Made by a program: the position numbers and the translations under genes
Source of the DNA: Alcaligenaceae bacterium
Lineage (GTDB): Bacteria > Pseudomonadota > Gammaproteobacteria > Burkholderiales > Burkholderiaceae_B
DNA length: 64,000 bases
Direction of reading: 5' to 3'
Assembly: GCA_013416455.1 (NCBI GenBank)
Contig: JACCES010000003.1
Span: 1-64,000 of the forward strand
The notes under the pieces: model-generated
What the model saw: only the letters and a program-made list of their open reading frames with translations
The model's database searches: none
What the model was told of the DNA's origin: nothing
Part shown: in pieces, positions 7,763 through 17,087 of the stretch
How the letters are laid out: each line of letters opens with the position of its first letter
Position numbering within the stretch: the first letter of the stretch is position 1

Positions 7763-9202
7763 ATGAAACTGTACGAAGCACTGGCCGAAGAAGTAGCGGC
7801 TTCCATCCACTCAGGTGCGCTTCGGACCGGAGAGAAGCTGCCCTCCGTACGTCAAGTGGTGGCGAACCGGGGAGTCAGCGCCTCAACCGTGTTCCAGGCC
7901 TATTACCTTCTGGAAGCACAGGGGCTGATCCGCGCACGAGATCGTTCAGGCTATTACGTTGCGCATGGCGCCCGCCGTCTCCCGCCCGAGGCGGATACGC
8001 TTTCACAGCCCGCGGACGAAGCGACGTCCGTCGACATCAGTGACAAAGTCTTCGAAGTGCTCGAATCGGCCATGGTCCGCGAGGTCGTCCCGCTGGGCTC
8101 CGCCTTTCCCAGCCCGCTGCTTTTTCCGCTGGAGCGGCTGGGGCAAACCTTGGGCAGCAGCGCCAGAACGCTCGACCCCTGGAGCACCGTGGACGACCTG
8201 ACGCCCGGATACGCCGGCCTGCGCCGCCAGATCGCCTTGCGCTACCTGGCCAGCGGCCTGCACATCGACACGGACGACATCATCATCACCAACGGCGCGC
8301 TTGAAGCGCTGAACCTGTGCCTGGCGGCGGTCACGCAGCCGGGCGATGCGGTGCTCGTCGAAGCCCCGACCTTCTATGCCGCGCTGCAGTCACTGGAACA
8401 GCATCAGCTCGAAGCGGTGGAAGTTCCCACCCACCCGAGGGAAGGCATGCAGCTGGATGCCATGGAGCAGGCAATCAAGCGGCATCGCCCCAAGGCCTGC
8501 TGGCTGATGACGACCTTCCAGAATCCCCTGGGCAGCCTGATGCCCGACGAAAAAAAACAGGCATTGCTTGAGCTGCTGTCCCGCTACGGCATACCGCTTA
8601 TCGAAGACGACGTGTATGGGGAACTGTATTTCGGCACCAGGCGGCCGGCGCTCACCAAGAGCTTCGACACGACCGGCATTGTCATGCACTGCTCGTCGTT
8701 CTCGAAGACACTGGCGCCGGGCTACCGGATCGGCTGGGTTTCGCCCGGGCGCCACAGGCGCGCCATCGCCCGCCGCAAGCTCACGACCACCCTTGCCTGC
8801 CCCATTCCCACACAGATGGCGCTGGCCCATTACCTGGAAAAAGGCGGCTATGACAAACACCTCAGGCGCCTGCGAAAGACCCTGCAGGCGCACCAGACCA
8901 CGTTTGCGCAGGCCGTCGGCCACTATTTTCCGCCGGGAACCCGGGCGACCCGGCCGGCGGGCGGCTATTTTCTATGGGTGGAAATGCCCGCCGGCGTGAA
9001 TGCGCTGGATATCCACAGGCAAGCATTGTCTTTGGGTATCAGTGTGGCGCCCGGGCCGATCTTCTCGGCCACACGGGCGTTCACCAACTGCCTGCGGCTG
9101 AACTACGGGCATGGCTGGGATGCCAGAATCGAAACGGCCGTGGCCACCCTGGGGAAACTGGTGAGCCTGGCTGCCGGGGAACGCCGCGGCATCGGCACAT
9201 AA
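7763..9202 (+). CDS. MocR-type regulator (GntR helix-turn-helix plus aminotransferase domain)
   Basis: The 479-residue protein has a GntR winged helix at residues 1-70 (GEKLPSVRQVVANRGVSAST) and, from about residue 100, a fold-type-I PLP aminotransferase domain. The cofactor lysine lies in SSFSKTLAPGYRIGW near residue 315, and the aspartate that binds the pyridine nitrogen in IEDDVYGELYF. Proteins of this family sense PLP or an amino compound and seldom act as enzymes. It is divergent from the oxidase operon with only 241 bases between, so control of that operon is likely; why an oxidase should answer to a PLP-type sensor is unclear. Confidence 0.9.
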   Translation: MKLYEALAEEVAASIHSGALRTGEKLPSVRQVVANRGVSASTVFQAYYLLEAQGLIRARDRSGYYVAHGARRLPPEADTLSQPADEATSVDISDKVFEVLESAMVREVVPLGSAFPSPLLFPLERLGQTLGSSARTLDPWSTVDDLTPGYAGLRRQIALRYLASGLHIDTDDIIITNGALEALNLCLAAVTQPGDAVLVEAPTFYAALQSLEQHQLEAVEVPTHPREGMQLDAMEQAIKRHRPKACWLMTTFQNPLGSLMPDEKKQALLELLSRYGIPLIEDDVYGELYFGTRRPALTKSFDTTGIVMHCSSFSKTLAPGYRIGWVSPGRHRRAIARRKLTTTLACPIPTQMALAHYLEKGGYDKHLRRLRKTLQAHQTTFAQAVGHYFPPGTRATRPAGGYFLWVEMPAGVNALDIHRQALSLGISVAPGPIFSATRAFTNCLRLNYGHGWDARIETAVATLGKLVSLAAGERRGIGT

Positions 9203-9743
9203 GCTGTACCTGTACGGATCATCTTCGATAATGGCCGCGCCATACGGGGAAGCACCGAATGGATTTTCTCGTGTCTCTCGGACGACATGGGGGTTGCCGT
9301 CGGGTTGCGGATCGCAGGCACCGGCGGCTTGGGTAATCCCCAACACACGGAATATTCTTACCAAAGGAAAATTTTTACCAAAATCTTCTGGCGTAACGTG
9401 TTGCGTGGAACCGGGTGAATATGACGCTCCATGAATCCATCTTGCAGTCGCTCATTTTCCGCTGCTGCAGGCTTTCAGGAAAGGTTGATACGAGATCGGT
9501 ATAGCTGCTATGGGAATCATGTTATTGCTGAATAGCAGGCTGATGATGAATAATAAATCCCATACTTCCATCTCCACCCGTTCTTCAGAACGGAAAATCA
9601 AATGCACAACCCGGAATATTTCCAGGCAGCCCGGATGTAATTGCCTGCCACACATCAGCCCTGAACGCAATCCAGCATTGTAATCATATCGGTCCCCGTG
9701 ACCGAACGAGACTGCTTTTCTTTAAATAAAGAGAGAGCCGTAA
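9203..9743. other. 541-base intergenic region, no gene recognised
   Basis: No convincing coding frame is present. A short plus-strand frame (9223-9417) is uninterrupted but matches nothing I recognise. The last 150 bases become AT-rich and probably hold the promoter of the acyl-CoA dehydrogenase operon. ATCATATCGG at 9683-9692 resembles the ATATCAATCGG sequence found before the CoA-transferase operon and the LysR gene. A weak hairpin (CAGGCA 9623-9628 with TGCCTG 9642-9647) is the only other structure seen. Confidence 0.5.
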
Positions 9744-10955
9744 ATGAATTTTTCGTTTACTTCAGAAGAAAAAGAATTACGCACGACAGTTCAGAACTTC
9801 TTGGCCGAACACTACACTGACCAGGTTCGTGCAGAATATGTTGCAGGCCGAAAGGGAGAGGGCTGGGGGAAGGCAATTCGGGAGTTCTATGCCAAGGTAA
9901 ACGAGCGCCGCTGGTTTGCCTGGAGCTGGCCGGTGGAATATGGAGGCGGCGGTGGAACCCGAACCGCACAGTTCATTATTGAAGAAGAGTTTTTCAGAAC
10001 GGCGGGGATTCAACTGGGAGGGGGAACCGGCGCACCCGCCATACTCGCTTTCGGCACCCAGGATCAAAAAGAAGAATTTGTCCCTCCCTCGATTCGCCGA
10101 GAAATCATATTTTGCCAGGGTTACAGTGAACCAGGCTGCGGAACTGATCTGGCCGGCATCCGCTGCCGCGCACAGCTGATTGGCGACAAGTATGTCATCA
10201 ATGGGCAAAAAATCTTCACAACCAATGCCCAGAACGCGACACATATTTTTCTCATGGTCCGTACGGACCCGAGTTCGACACGTCACCGGGGGCTCTCCAT
10301 CCTCTTGGTGCCGATGAATCTCCCGGGGCTTGCGGTAAGACCGCTCTGGACAATTCAGAACAATCCTCCCGCGCCCTTCGGCACAACGTACGGAGAAGAA
10401 AGAACCAATGAAGTTTTCTTCGAGAACGTTGAAGTCCCGGTCTCGAGCCTGCTCGGGGAAGAAGGAGGCGGGTGGGAAGTAGCACGACGAGGGCTGAACC
10501 TTGACCGCGTGGGTGCGTGGCGGTATTTGATTTCCGTGATGCGCGACGAAGACATCGTTAATTGGCTGAAAAGTGATGATCCCCTACCGCTTCTGTTGAA
10601 GGACGACCCCGACGTGCGCAACAAAATTGCCGAGATATGGGTCGAAGCGGAGGTGTGCAGGCTGATGACCATGCGCAGCATCAGCATTGAGCAACGGAAT
10701 GAAAATTTTTCCTATGAAGGTTCGGCTGAGAAAGTATTTGCCCCCGAGCACAGCGTGCGTTCAACGGAAGCGATCAGTCAAATCCTGGGTCCATACGCGC
10801 AGTTGATGCAAGGGTCGCCGGCGGCGGTCGAGAAAGGCATATTCGCCCACAATTTACTCGGCGCGTTTCAGTCCACTGTCAACCACGGCAGCGTACAAGT
10901 CATGCGGGATCAGATTGCACGGAACGGCCTCGGCCTACCCCGCCCGAAACGGTAG
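9744..10955 (+). CDS. Acyl-CoA dehydrogenase, first of a pair
   Basis: The 403-residue flavoenzyme should introduce an alpha-beta double bond into an acyl-CoA. FAD/substrate motifs are clear: YSEPGCGTDLAG near residue 127 and the INGQKIFTT strand near residue 152. The helix-G segment GLNLDRVGA carries Asp254 where isovaleryl-CoA dehydrogenase has its catalytic Glu. The C-terminal part (SAEKVFAPEHSVRSTEA, then ILGP) resembles the FadE/ChsE-type chains that form heteromers. A second dehydrogenase gene follows after 22 bases, so the two probably form an alpha2beta2 enzyme. The natural substrate is not known. Confidence 0.88.
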   Translation: MNFSFTSEEKELRTTVQNFLAEHYTDQVRAEYVAGRKGEGWGKAIREFYAKVNERRWFAWSWPVEYGGGGGTRTAQFIIEEEFFRTAGIQLGGGTGAPAILAFGTQDQKEEFVPPSIRREIIFCQGYSEPGCGTDLAGIRCRAQLIGDKYVINGQKIFTTNAQNATHIFLMVRTDPSSTRHRGLSILLVPMNLPGLAVRPLWTIQNNPPAPFGTTYGEERTNEVFFENVEVPVSSLLGEEGGGWEVARRGLNLDRVGAWRYLISVMRDEDIVNWLKSDDPLPLLLKDDPDVRNKIAEIWVEAEVCRLMTMRSISIEQRNENFSYEGSAEKVFAPEHSVRSTEAISQILGPYAQLMQGSPAAVEKGIFAHNLLGAFQSTVNHGSVQVMRDQIARNGLGLPRPKR

Positions 10956-10977
10956 ATAGACGCACAAGGAAAGAATC

Positions 10978-12141
10978 ATGGATATTCTGCTGGACAAACA
11001 GGAGCTGGAGATACAAGAGGCGATATCCTCTCTATTTGCAGGCGAGTGCTCTACCGATCTTCTGCGAAAATCAGAAGAACACCCCCTCCATTATTCGCCG
11101 GAGCTTTGGAACAGATTTACAGCTGATGGATGGTTGCAGCTTTGCCTGTCGGCCGAGTGCGGTGGTGAAGAGTTGCCTCTTTCCTATCTCGCGTTGTTGT
11201 TTGAACTGGCTGGCTATCACATTGCCCCGCTTCCCCTTCACTCTACGTTGACCGCGGCCCTGATCATTGATCGGCATGGAAACGAAGAACAGCGCAAGCT
11301 CCTGCTTGATGTTTCAAGCGGCGATCTTATCTTGAGCCATGCGGTGGTCGAGCAGAACGGCCGCTGGTCCACCAACGCAATCACCCTTGAAGGGCGGATC
11401 GATGGTGAAGAACTGGTGTTGAACGGACGGAAAGGCTTCGTCGGCGGCTTTCTGGCATCAAGCCGGTGTGTCGTTATCTATCGGGACGCGTCTTCTCCGG
11501 AAAATCTTGGCGTTGTTCTGGTCCCAACCGATATCCCTGGCCTGAAGAGCGAAGCGCTCATATCCATGGCGAAGGATGGCGAAGCCACCATTCATTTTGA
11601 AGACGTCAGGGTACCGCTCGGAAACAGAATTGGCGAGACAGGCTCAGGCAACAAAATAGCACGCGAGATGATGGATTTTTCAGCCGTCCTGTACGCATGC
11701 ATGATGGCTGGAGCGGCGCGTCGCACCTTGGACATGGCTGTCGAGCATGCGAAGCAGCGCGAAGCTTTCGGCCAGCCTATCGGCGCATTTCAAGCCATCC
11801 AGCACCTCTGTGCAAACATGCTGAATGCGATCGACGGAACCGTTATGCTGGCACGAGAGGCATTGTGGCGCCTGGATCGGGGGCTCCCTGCGCATGTGCA
11901 TGTAGCTCAGGCCAAGTCTTTCGCCAACGAGCATTGCATGATGACTTGCCGATCCGCACAGCAGATTCATGGGGGCATGGGCTTCATGCTCGAATTCGAT
12001 TTGAATCTTTGGTATCGGCGGATCGGATCATGGAGTTTGCGGGGCGGCACCATCGCAGAACATCGACGCACCGTCTCAGCAGCGTTGCTCGATACCCCTG
12101 GGCACGTGCGCATAGGCGCCGTACCAGGGTCTTCGATCTGA
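10978..12141 (+). CDS. Acyl-CoA dehydrogenase, second of a pair
   Basis: The 387-residue protein has the dehydrogenase fold with a reduced N-terminal half (no SEP-GSD motif; the region reads LSHAVVEQNGRWS). The C-terminal half is well kept: REAFGQPIGAFQAIQHLCA near residue 260 and QQIHGGMGFMLEFDLNLW near residue 332. At the position of the usual catalytic YEGT motif it reads LRGGT. It looks like the non-catalytic or complementary chain of a heteromeric dehydrogenase formed with the preceding gene product. RBS AAGGAAAG lies just upstream of the start. Confidence 0.85.
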   Translation: MDILLDKQELEIQEAISSLFAGECSTDLLRKSEEHPLHYSPELWNRFTADGWLQLCLSAECGGEELPLSYLALLFELAGYHIAPLPLHSTLTAALIIDRHGNEEQRKLLLDVSSGDLILSHAVVEQNGRWSTNAITLEGRIDGEELVLNGRKGFVGGFLASSRCVVIYRDASSPENLGVVLVPTDIPGLKSEALISMAKDGEATIHFEDVRVPLGNRIGETGSGNKIAREMMDFSAVLYACMMAGAARRTLDMAVEHAKQREAFGQPIGAFQAIQHLCANMLNAIDGTVMLAREALWRLDRGLPAHVHVAQAKSFANEHCMMTCRSAQQIHGGMGFMLEFDLNLWYRRIGSWSLRGGTIAEHRRTVSAALLDTPGHVRIGAVPGSSI

Positions 12142-12310
12142 CCTTGCACCCCACAGCATCACCCAACAACCAAGACAACCCTCTGGTTGGTCTCGTGACC
12201 ATCCAGGCTACCCCCGTATGTTTGTCGTTCGGCAAGGCAGAATAAACCCGTACCGAACCGACCATAATGGATTCAAGAACATTGTCGCGTTCGGAAACCC
12301 ATAAAAGATA

Positions 12311-12479
12311 TTAAGGAAGCTCTGAACAAGTCGAGCGGAAAGCAGGCGCTGTGGGTCGGAATGGGATGCGAGGCGCAAAGCGCAGCGATAGCCGTAGCTA
12401 TCGCGAGCATTTGCAACGAAGCAGACCGCCCGAATCCACAGATGCATGAGGCGCGGGGACTTTTTCAGAGCTTCCTTAA
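12311..12479. mobile_element. MITE-like element with 22-bp terminal inverted repeats
   Basis: The termini 12311-12332 and 12458-12479 are inverted copies of the same 22-mer (beginning TTAAGGAAGCTCTGAA) with a single mismatch. The 169-bp interior has no coding frame and contains a perfect 8-bp hairpin (12385-12392 with 12397-12404, loop CGTA). TTAA at both outer ends may be part of the repeat or a target duplication. Such a non-autonomous element would be mobilised by a transposase encoded elsewhere. Confidence 0.65.
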
Positions 12480-12889
12480 GAATGAATGTTTCTCGCCATC
12501 GGCATTCCCCAGTGCTAAACGGTCAGGACATAGTTGATATACGCCAACCTGCATTGCTGAAGACTCGGGTGATGATTAAACTTCTTCTCAATATCATATC
12601 AATCGGCTGATTAACTTCGGGAACCTCATCGCATTATATGCCATCGATTATTGCAGCCCATGATATCGATAGCATCTTCCGGGCAGTATGTGAAAGCCAT
12701 ATCGGAACATATGCTGCGCAACAGGATGCCATTCCCCTTGTCCTAATAACCGCCACCTCGAGCACACCCGGGTCCGTAGTAAATATTGCACCGGAAATTC
12801 GTACGCCTCTATTCGTCTACATCAGGATACCAGCCGGCTCCCCTTTTTTCATGAGAGTCAGCCTTCATTGACTCAGGAGTAGCAGCCAC
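12480..12889. other. Leader region of the CoA-transferase operon
   Basis: These 410 bases lie between the MITE-like element and the first CoA-transferase gene. No gene is supported. The region is AT-rich and carries ATATCAATCGG at 12596-12606, followed by CTGATTA; the same core lies in the inverted repeat upstream of the LysR gene at 20968. It probably contains the regulated promoter of the operon that begins at 12890. Confidence 0.5.
12596..12613. promoter_or_regulatory. Candidate LysR site upstream of the CoA-transferase operon
   Basis: ATATC-AATCGGCT-GATTA has the same half-site, spacer start and spacing as the perfect inverted repeat GATATC-AATCGGAA-GATATC before the LysR gene (20998-21017). 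The 11-base identity in two positions 8 kb apart suggests the same regulator binds both. Confidence 0.5.
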
Positions 12890-14131
12890 ATGAACAATAT
12901 GGAACCATCGCCGGGCGCATTGAGCGGCGTACGCGTTCTTGACCTCAGCCATGGAATCGCCGGCCCCTTCGCCGCCAGGATACTGGGAGACTTTGGTGCC
13001 GATGTCATCAAAATAGAGAAACCGGGAACCGGAGACTTTTCCCGCTACCTGGAGCCTCTGGATCAAGGCGCCCCACCCCCGGAGCAAAGCCTGCTTTTTC
13101 AGTACTTGAACTGGAACAAGCGCAGCGTGGCTTTGGATCTCGGCGCGCCGGAATCTCAGCAGATCATGCAGAAACTGGTCTCTAGCAGCGATATTGTTAT
13201 TGAAAGTTTCTCGCCGGGGACGCTAGCCAGGTGGAAGCTGTCCGCCGACCGCATGTTGGAGTGGAATCCTCGTGCCGTCATTACCTCCATCACCAATTTC
13301 GGCCAGACCGGACCGTACGCACACTACCGCGCAAGCGATCTGGTGTTCCAGGCGATGGGCGGCATCATGCATATCAGTGGGTGTGTCGACAAGGAGCCGC
13401 TGAAGCACGGCCTGTCCCAATCCTTCTATTGCGCGGGGCTGAACGCTGCTTACATCTCGATGGCGGCTTATACCGCAGCGTTGTCTGACGGCTGTGGTGA
13501 ACATATTGACCTGTCCATTCATGAGTCGCTGGCCTCCGAACTCGTGCTCAATATGCCGTTTTATGCCTTCCTGGGTGCCGTACAGGGCCGTCGAGCCACC
13601 GTGCAGGATCCCTTCCTGGGAGAACCCATCCAGACAAGAGATGGCTATTTATCCGTCCAGGCCGGGGGAGGCGCTCCGTTCGAGAACTTCGCTGATCTGT
13701 TCGGCAAAGAGGAGTTTCGCGATCCCGCACTGGCGAATGGCCCGACAAGGGAAGCAAACGCCGAAAGCATCAAGGCCCTGATTGAAGACAGCGTGAAAGA
13801 CAAGAGCGCCAAGCAGGTTTTTCTTGAAGGGTCAAGGAAGCGGCTTTTGTTGGGTGTAGTACAGAACGCAAAAGACTTGTTGGATTGCGAACACCTGCAA
13901 GCGCGCAACTTCTTCCTGGACGTCGATCATCCAGAGACGGGAACATTCAGATTTCCCGGCGAACTCGCAAAGCTATCCACAACTCCGACGACAGTTCGAA
14001 AACGGGCTCCCCTGCTGGATGAACACAGATTTGACGTGCTTGTGTCAGAACTTGGACTGACACAGGAGGAAGCGGCATCGCTTCCTTCCGAGCAAAGCGG
14101 CAAGGAGGAAGAGGCATGCCAGACAAAATAA
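12890..14131 (+). CDS. CaiB/BaiF-family CoA-transferase subunit lacking the catalytic Asp
   Basis: The 413-residue class-III CoA-transferase starts with the typical GVRVLDLSHGIAGPFAARIL and LGDFGADVIKIEKP. In active members the acid that forms the anhydride with CoA lies in a G-x-S-x-x-D segment; here that segment is GLSQSF with Phe179 in place of Asp. The next gene encodes a second CaiB/BaiF protein that keeps the Asp and overlaps this gene by 16 bases. By analogy with BbsE/BbsF of toluene degradation the two should form a heteromeric transferase moving CoA to a dicarboxylate-type acid. Substrate unknown. Confidence 0.87.
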   Translation: MNNMEPSPGALSGVRVLDLSHGIAGPFAARILGDFGADVIKIEKPGTGDFSRYLEPLDQGAPPPEQSLLFQYLNWNKRSVALDLGAPESQQIMQKLVSSSDIVIESFSPGTLARWKLSADRMLEWNPRAVITSITNFGQTGPYAHYRASDLVFQAMGGIMHISGCVDKEPLKHGLSQSFYCAGLNAAYISMAAYTAALSDGCGEHIDLSIHESLASELVLNMPFYAFLGAVQGRRATVQDPFLGEPIQTRDGYLSVQAGGGAPFENFADLFGKEEFRDPALANGPTREANAESIKALIEDSVKDKSAKQVFLEGSRKRLLLGVVQNAKDLLDCEHLQARNFFLDVDHPETGTFRFPGELAKLSTTPTTVRKRAPLLDEHRFDVLVSELGLTQEEAASLPSEQSGKEEEACQTK

Positions 14132-15495
14132 CCTTGCCCCTCGCGGGGATTCGTATCCTGGATCTTTCGTATGTGTTCGCCGTTCCTTATATGGCCAGCC
14201 TCTTAGGCGACCTTGGGGCTGAAGTCATCAAGATCGAGGCACCGCACCGCCTGGATCAAACAAGAGGCCGGGCCTTTGGCCCTTACCTGGACAACGAGAT
14301 CGGGCAGGATCCATGGAATCGATCCGGAATATTCCAAGTCGTCAATCGCGGCAAAGAATCGCTGGTTCTGAACATGGCGGAACCGGCCGGCCGTGAGATT
14401 TTCCTCCAGCTTATGGAGAAGAGCGATATCGTTCTTGACAACTACACCCCCCGCGTTATGCGGAAATGGGGCATGAACTACGAAGAATTGAGGAAGCGGA
14501 AACCGTCTTTGATCATGCTTTCGAACACCGGCTATGGCTCCACTGGCCCCTGGCACGCTTTTCCCAGCCAAGGAACCACGCTGGAGGCCACAATGGGTAT
14601 CACTTACTACACCGGCTATCGAAACGACAAACCCTGGAAGGCGGGGCAATCCTATCCGGACTTCCTGGCCTGCTGGACGGGTTTGAATGCGATCTTTGCC
14701 GCCTTGATACACAGAAGAAAAACCGGAGAAGGTCAATGGATAGATCTTGGCATGTATCAGGTTGGCGCGGCTCTCATCGCTGACCAGATATTGCAGAGGC
14801 AGCTGACGGGCTCGGATCGGGAGCGGATGGGAAATGAACATCCCAAGCATGTTCCAAGCAATATCTACCCGGCGCTTGGTGACAACCGCTGGCTCGCCAT
14901 TTCCGTCTGCAACGACAATGAGTGGAAGGAGTTGGCCGGCCTTATGAGTCAGCCGCAACTGGCGGAGGATGAACGATTCAGTCGCGCGGCGGGCCGCCGG
15001 CTTCATCGAGGCGAAATTGACATGCTGGTCTCTGATTGGGTGAAAGGTCAAGACGCCGATCACTTGGCTGATTTGCTGCAGTCAAAAGGGATTGCGGCGG
15101 GCCCGGTACTCAATAGCAAGGATCTGCTCTTGAATAAGCACCTCCGGCATCGGCAGTTCTATGAATACCTTGAGCATCAAAGCCCAATAGGCTTGCGACC
15201 CATCATCAGTCGCCCATATCGCCTCAAGTTCCGTAAACCGCATATTCATAAACCGGCCCCGAAATTTGGCGAAGACAATCGCCGGATTCTTACCGAGACA
15301 CTGGGTCTTTGCGAACAGGAAATCGATCATCTATATGAAACCCGCACAATATCCGACAAGCCCACAGGAGCGGGACGGGCCGCGCCACTGAATCTAGAGC
15401 AGTCAATGAAGCTCGGAACCATCACCGCCGTGGATGAGGACTATCAATCAATACTGGGATTGACTCCGGGCGATAAAGCAGACTCGCTCATATAA
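14116..15495 (+). CDS. CaiB/BaiF-family CoA-transferase, catalytic subunit
   Basis: The 459-residue class-III CoA-transferase starts with GIRILDLSYVFAVPYMASLL. The catalytic acid is Asp182 in AGQSYPDFLACW, missing in the partner encoded just upstream. A C-terminal extension of about 50 residues beyond the normal family end (after QEIDHLYE) is unusual. The 16-base overlap with the preceding gene points to coupled translation and equal amounts of both chains. Together they should activate the substrate whose CoA ester is handled by the dehydrogenase, hydratase and lyase genes nearby. Confidence 0.88.
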   Translation: MPDKITLPLAGIRILDLSYVFAVPYMASLLGDLGAEVIKIEAPHRLDQTRGRAFGPYLDNEIGQDPWNRSGIFQVVNRGKESLVLNMAEPAGREIFLQLMEKSDIVLDNYTPRVMRKWGMNYEELRKRKPSLIMLSNTGYGSTGPWHAFPSQGTTLEATMGITYYTGYRNDKPWKAGQSYPDFLACWTGLNAIFAALIHRRKTGEGQWIDLGMYQVGAALIADQILQRQLTGSDRERMGNEHPKHVPSNIYPALGDNRWLAISVCNDNEWKELAGLMSQPQLAEDERFSRAAGRRLHRGEIDMLVSDWVKGQDADHLADLLQSKGIAAGPVLNSKDLLLNKHLRHRQFYEYLEHQSPIGLRPIISRPYRLKFRKPHIHKPAPKFGEDNRRILTETLGLCEQEIDHLYETRTISDKPTGAGRAAPLNLEQSMKLGTITAVDEDYQSILGLTPGDKADSLI

Positions 15496-15540
15496 AAAAA
15501 CCAGATAAACCACAGAAAAGTCGAACACGAAGGAGACAAA

Positions 15541-16539
15541 ATGGCAAATTCCTTGAAACCTGCGGCTCATTGCCTCGTTAGCATTCTTATGCTGAGCCTT
15601 GCAGTCTTTTTTTCCATAGGCGCGCCGCAAGCCCTTGCACAGACCACACCAGACAAGGCCATTCGGCTTGTCATTCCCTACAGCCCGGGCGGTTCGGTGG
15701 ACGTTGTAGGGCGTGGGCTCGCAAAACGATATTCAGACCTTACCGGCCGCACAGTCGTCGTTGAGAACAAGCCGGGGGCGGGCGGCGCGATAGCCACTTC
15801 CGATGTGGTAAGAGCCGACAAGGACGGGCATACGCTGCTATTGCATACTGGAACGATTACAGTTGAAAAAGCCGCTGGAAAAAAAGTCCCGTATGAATTG
15901 ACGAGGGACCTGTCTCCCGTAACCCTGGTTGCTGACGGCCCATTCGCGCTCGCCGTGAACAACAATCTTCCAGTCAAGAATTATTCCGAACTTATCGAGC
16001 ATGCGAAGGCGAATCCGGGAAAGCTCAACTATTCCTCCGCCGGCGTAGGAACTTCCACACATTTGGCAATGGAGTTGTTCAAGGAGCTTGCCGGTGTGGA
16101 CATACTGCATGTTCCCTATAAGGGGGGAGCACCATCGCTGAATGCGGTTGCCGCCGGAGAAGTGCATATGTCGTTTTCTCCCCTGGTCAACGTACGTCCA
16201 TTGGGAGAATCCGGCAGGCTCCATGTATTGGCAACGTCAACCCAGTCACGCACAGATCTCTGGCCAGAGCTGCCGTCAAGCCTCGAATCGGGGCTCCCCG
16301 AGTACTCCAGCAGTGTCTGGTACGGATTGTTCACGCCCGTCGGCGTTCCGGAAAAGGCGGAATCACAACTCGTCGAGGATTTCCGGCATCTTATCCATGA
16401 CCCCGAAACCAGGCAGTGGCTGCGAACCCAAGGGCTGGTCGCCATAGGAAGCACCCCCGCAGAATTCAACAAAAGGCTTAACGATGAAATCACCCAATTG
16501 CAAAGCATGATGCAGCGTACAGGCATCAAGATCGACTAG
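15541..16539 (+). CDS. Bug/TctC-family periplasmic solute-binding protein
   Basis: The 332-residue protein has an N-terminal signal peptide (hydrophobic residues 10-30, cleavage after QALAQ) and the Bug hallmarks IRLVIPYSPGGSVDVVGR near residue 42, IVENKPGAGG-type strand near residue 76 and ILHVPYKGGAP near residue 187. Bug proteins bind carboxylates for tripartite tricarboxylate transporters or act as sensors; no TctAB genes are in the window, so it either uses a transporter encoded elsewhere or signals. It sits inside the catabolic operon and is closely similar to the Bug protein at 21333. Confidence 0.92.
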   Translation: MANSLKPAAHCLVSILMLSLAVFFSIGAPQALAQTTPDKAIRLVIPYSPGGSVDVVGRGLAKRYSDLTGRTVVVENKPGAGGAIATSDVVRADKDGHTLLLHTGTITVEKAAGKKVPYELTRDLSPVTLVADGPFALAVNNNLPVKNYSELIEHAKANPGKLNYSSAGVGTSTHLAMELFKELAGVDILHVPYKGGAPSLNAVAAGEVHMSFSPLVNVRPLGESGRLHVLATSTQSRTDLWPELPSSLESGLPEYSSSVWYGLFTPVGVPEKAESQLVEDFRHLIHDPETRQWLRTQGLVAIGSTPAEFNKRLNDEITQLQSMMQRTGIKID

Positions 16540-16563
16540 TCTTATTTTTCGGAGACCTGCCTG

Positions 16564-17085
16564 ATGTCCATCCTTCCAGAGAGTGCCAAAAACTATATAG
16601 GCATGGAGTCCCGTGTAGAAATTGCTTGTGATCCCATTGAGCGCGGCGCTGTCAGGCGCTACGCTCAGGCCATCATGGATGAGGACCCGATTTTCCATTC
16701 GGATTGCGAAGAAAACAGGCGTTATGGCGGAAGCGTCGCACCTCCTCTTTATCCCACCCATCTTTTCCGCCGTCCATTCGGAGCCACTGACCCGATACAG
16801 GCCAATGCTCACAACCCGCACTACGATGGCTCCATCGGGTCCCTCGGCCTTCCCGCCATCGAACCACTGAAAGACTACACCTTGCTTAATGGCGGCTCTG
16901 AAGTCGAGTTTTTCAAGTACGCCAGACATGGTGAATCCGTAACGATGCTGTCGCGCTATGCGGACATTCTGGAGAAAAACACCAGCAAGGGGCCGATTAT
17001 CCTGGTCATCATTGAGAGCGAGTTTCGTGATGGACAGGGAGATCTGCTCGTTCGCACGCGCCGAACCCAAATTCGCCGGAGATAA
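16564..17085 (+). CDS. MaoC-like hydratase subunit, N-terminal hotdog type
   Basis: The 173-residue hotdog-fold protein resembles the N-terminal (FAS1-like dehydratase) half of MaoC-type enoyl-CoA hydratases. The segment RRYAQAIMDEDPIFHSD near residue 30 is a degenerate hydratase-2 motif. The second half is the separate protein encoded three bases downstream. Such split hydratases work as heterodimers and add water to the enoyl-CoA made by the acyl-CoA dehydrogenases. The start is preceded by GGAGACC. Confidence 0.82.
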   Translation: MSILPESAKNYIGMESRVEIACDPIERGAVRRYAQAIMDEDPIFHSDCEENRRYGGSVAPPLYPTHLFRRPFGATDPIQANAHNPHYDGSIGSLGLPAIEPLKDYTLLNGGSEVEFFKYARHGESVTMLSRYADILEKNTSKGPIILVIIESEFRDGQGDLLVRTRRTQIRRR

Positions 17086-17087
17086 TA

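Noticed and set aside
9223-9417. Short plus-strand frame in the gap before the acyl-CoA dehydrogenase operon, considered as a gene remnant
   Set aside because: No start, no ribosome binding site and no family similarity that I recognise; chance cannot be excluded.
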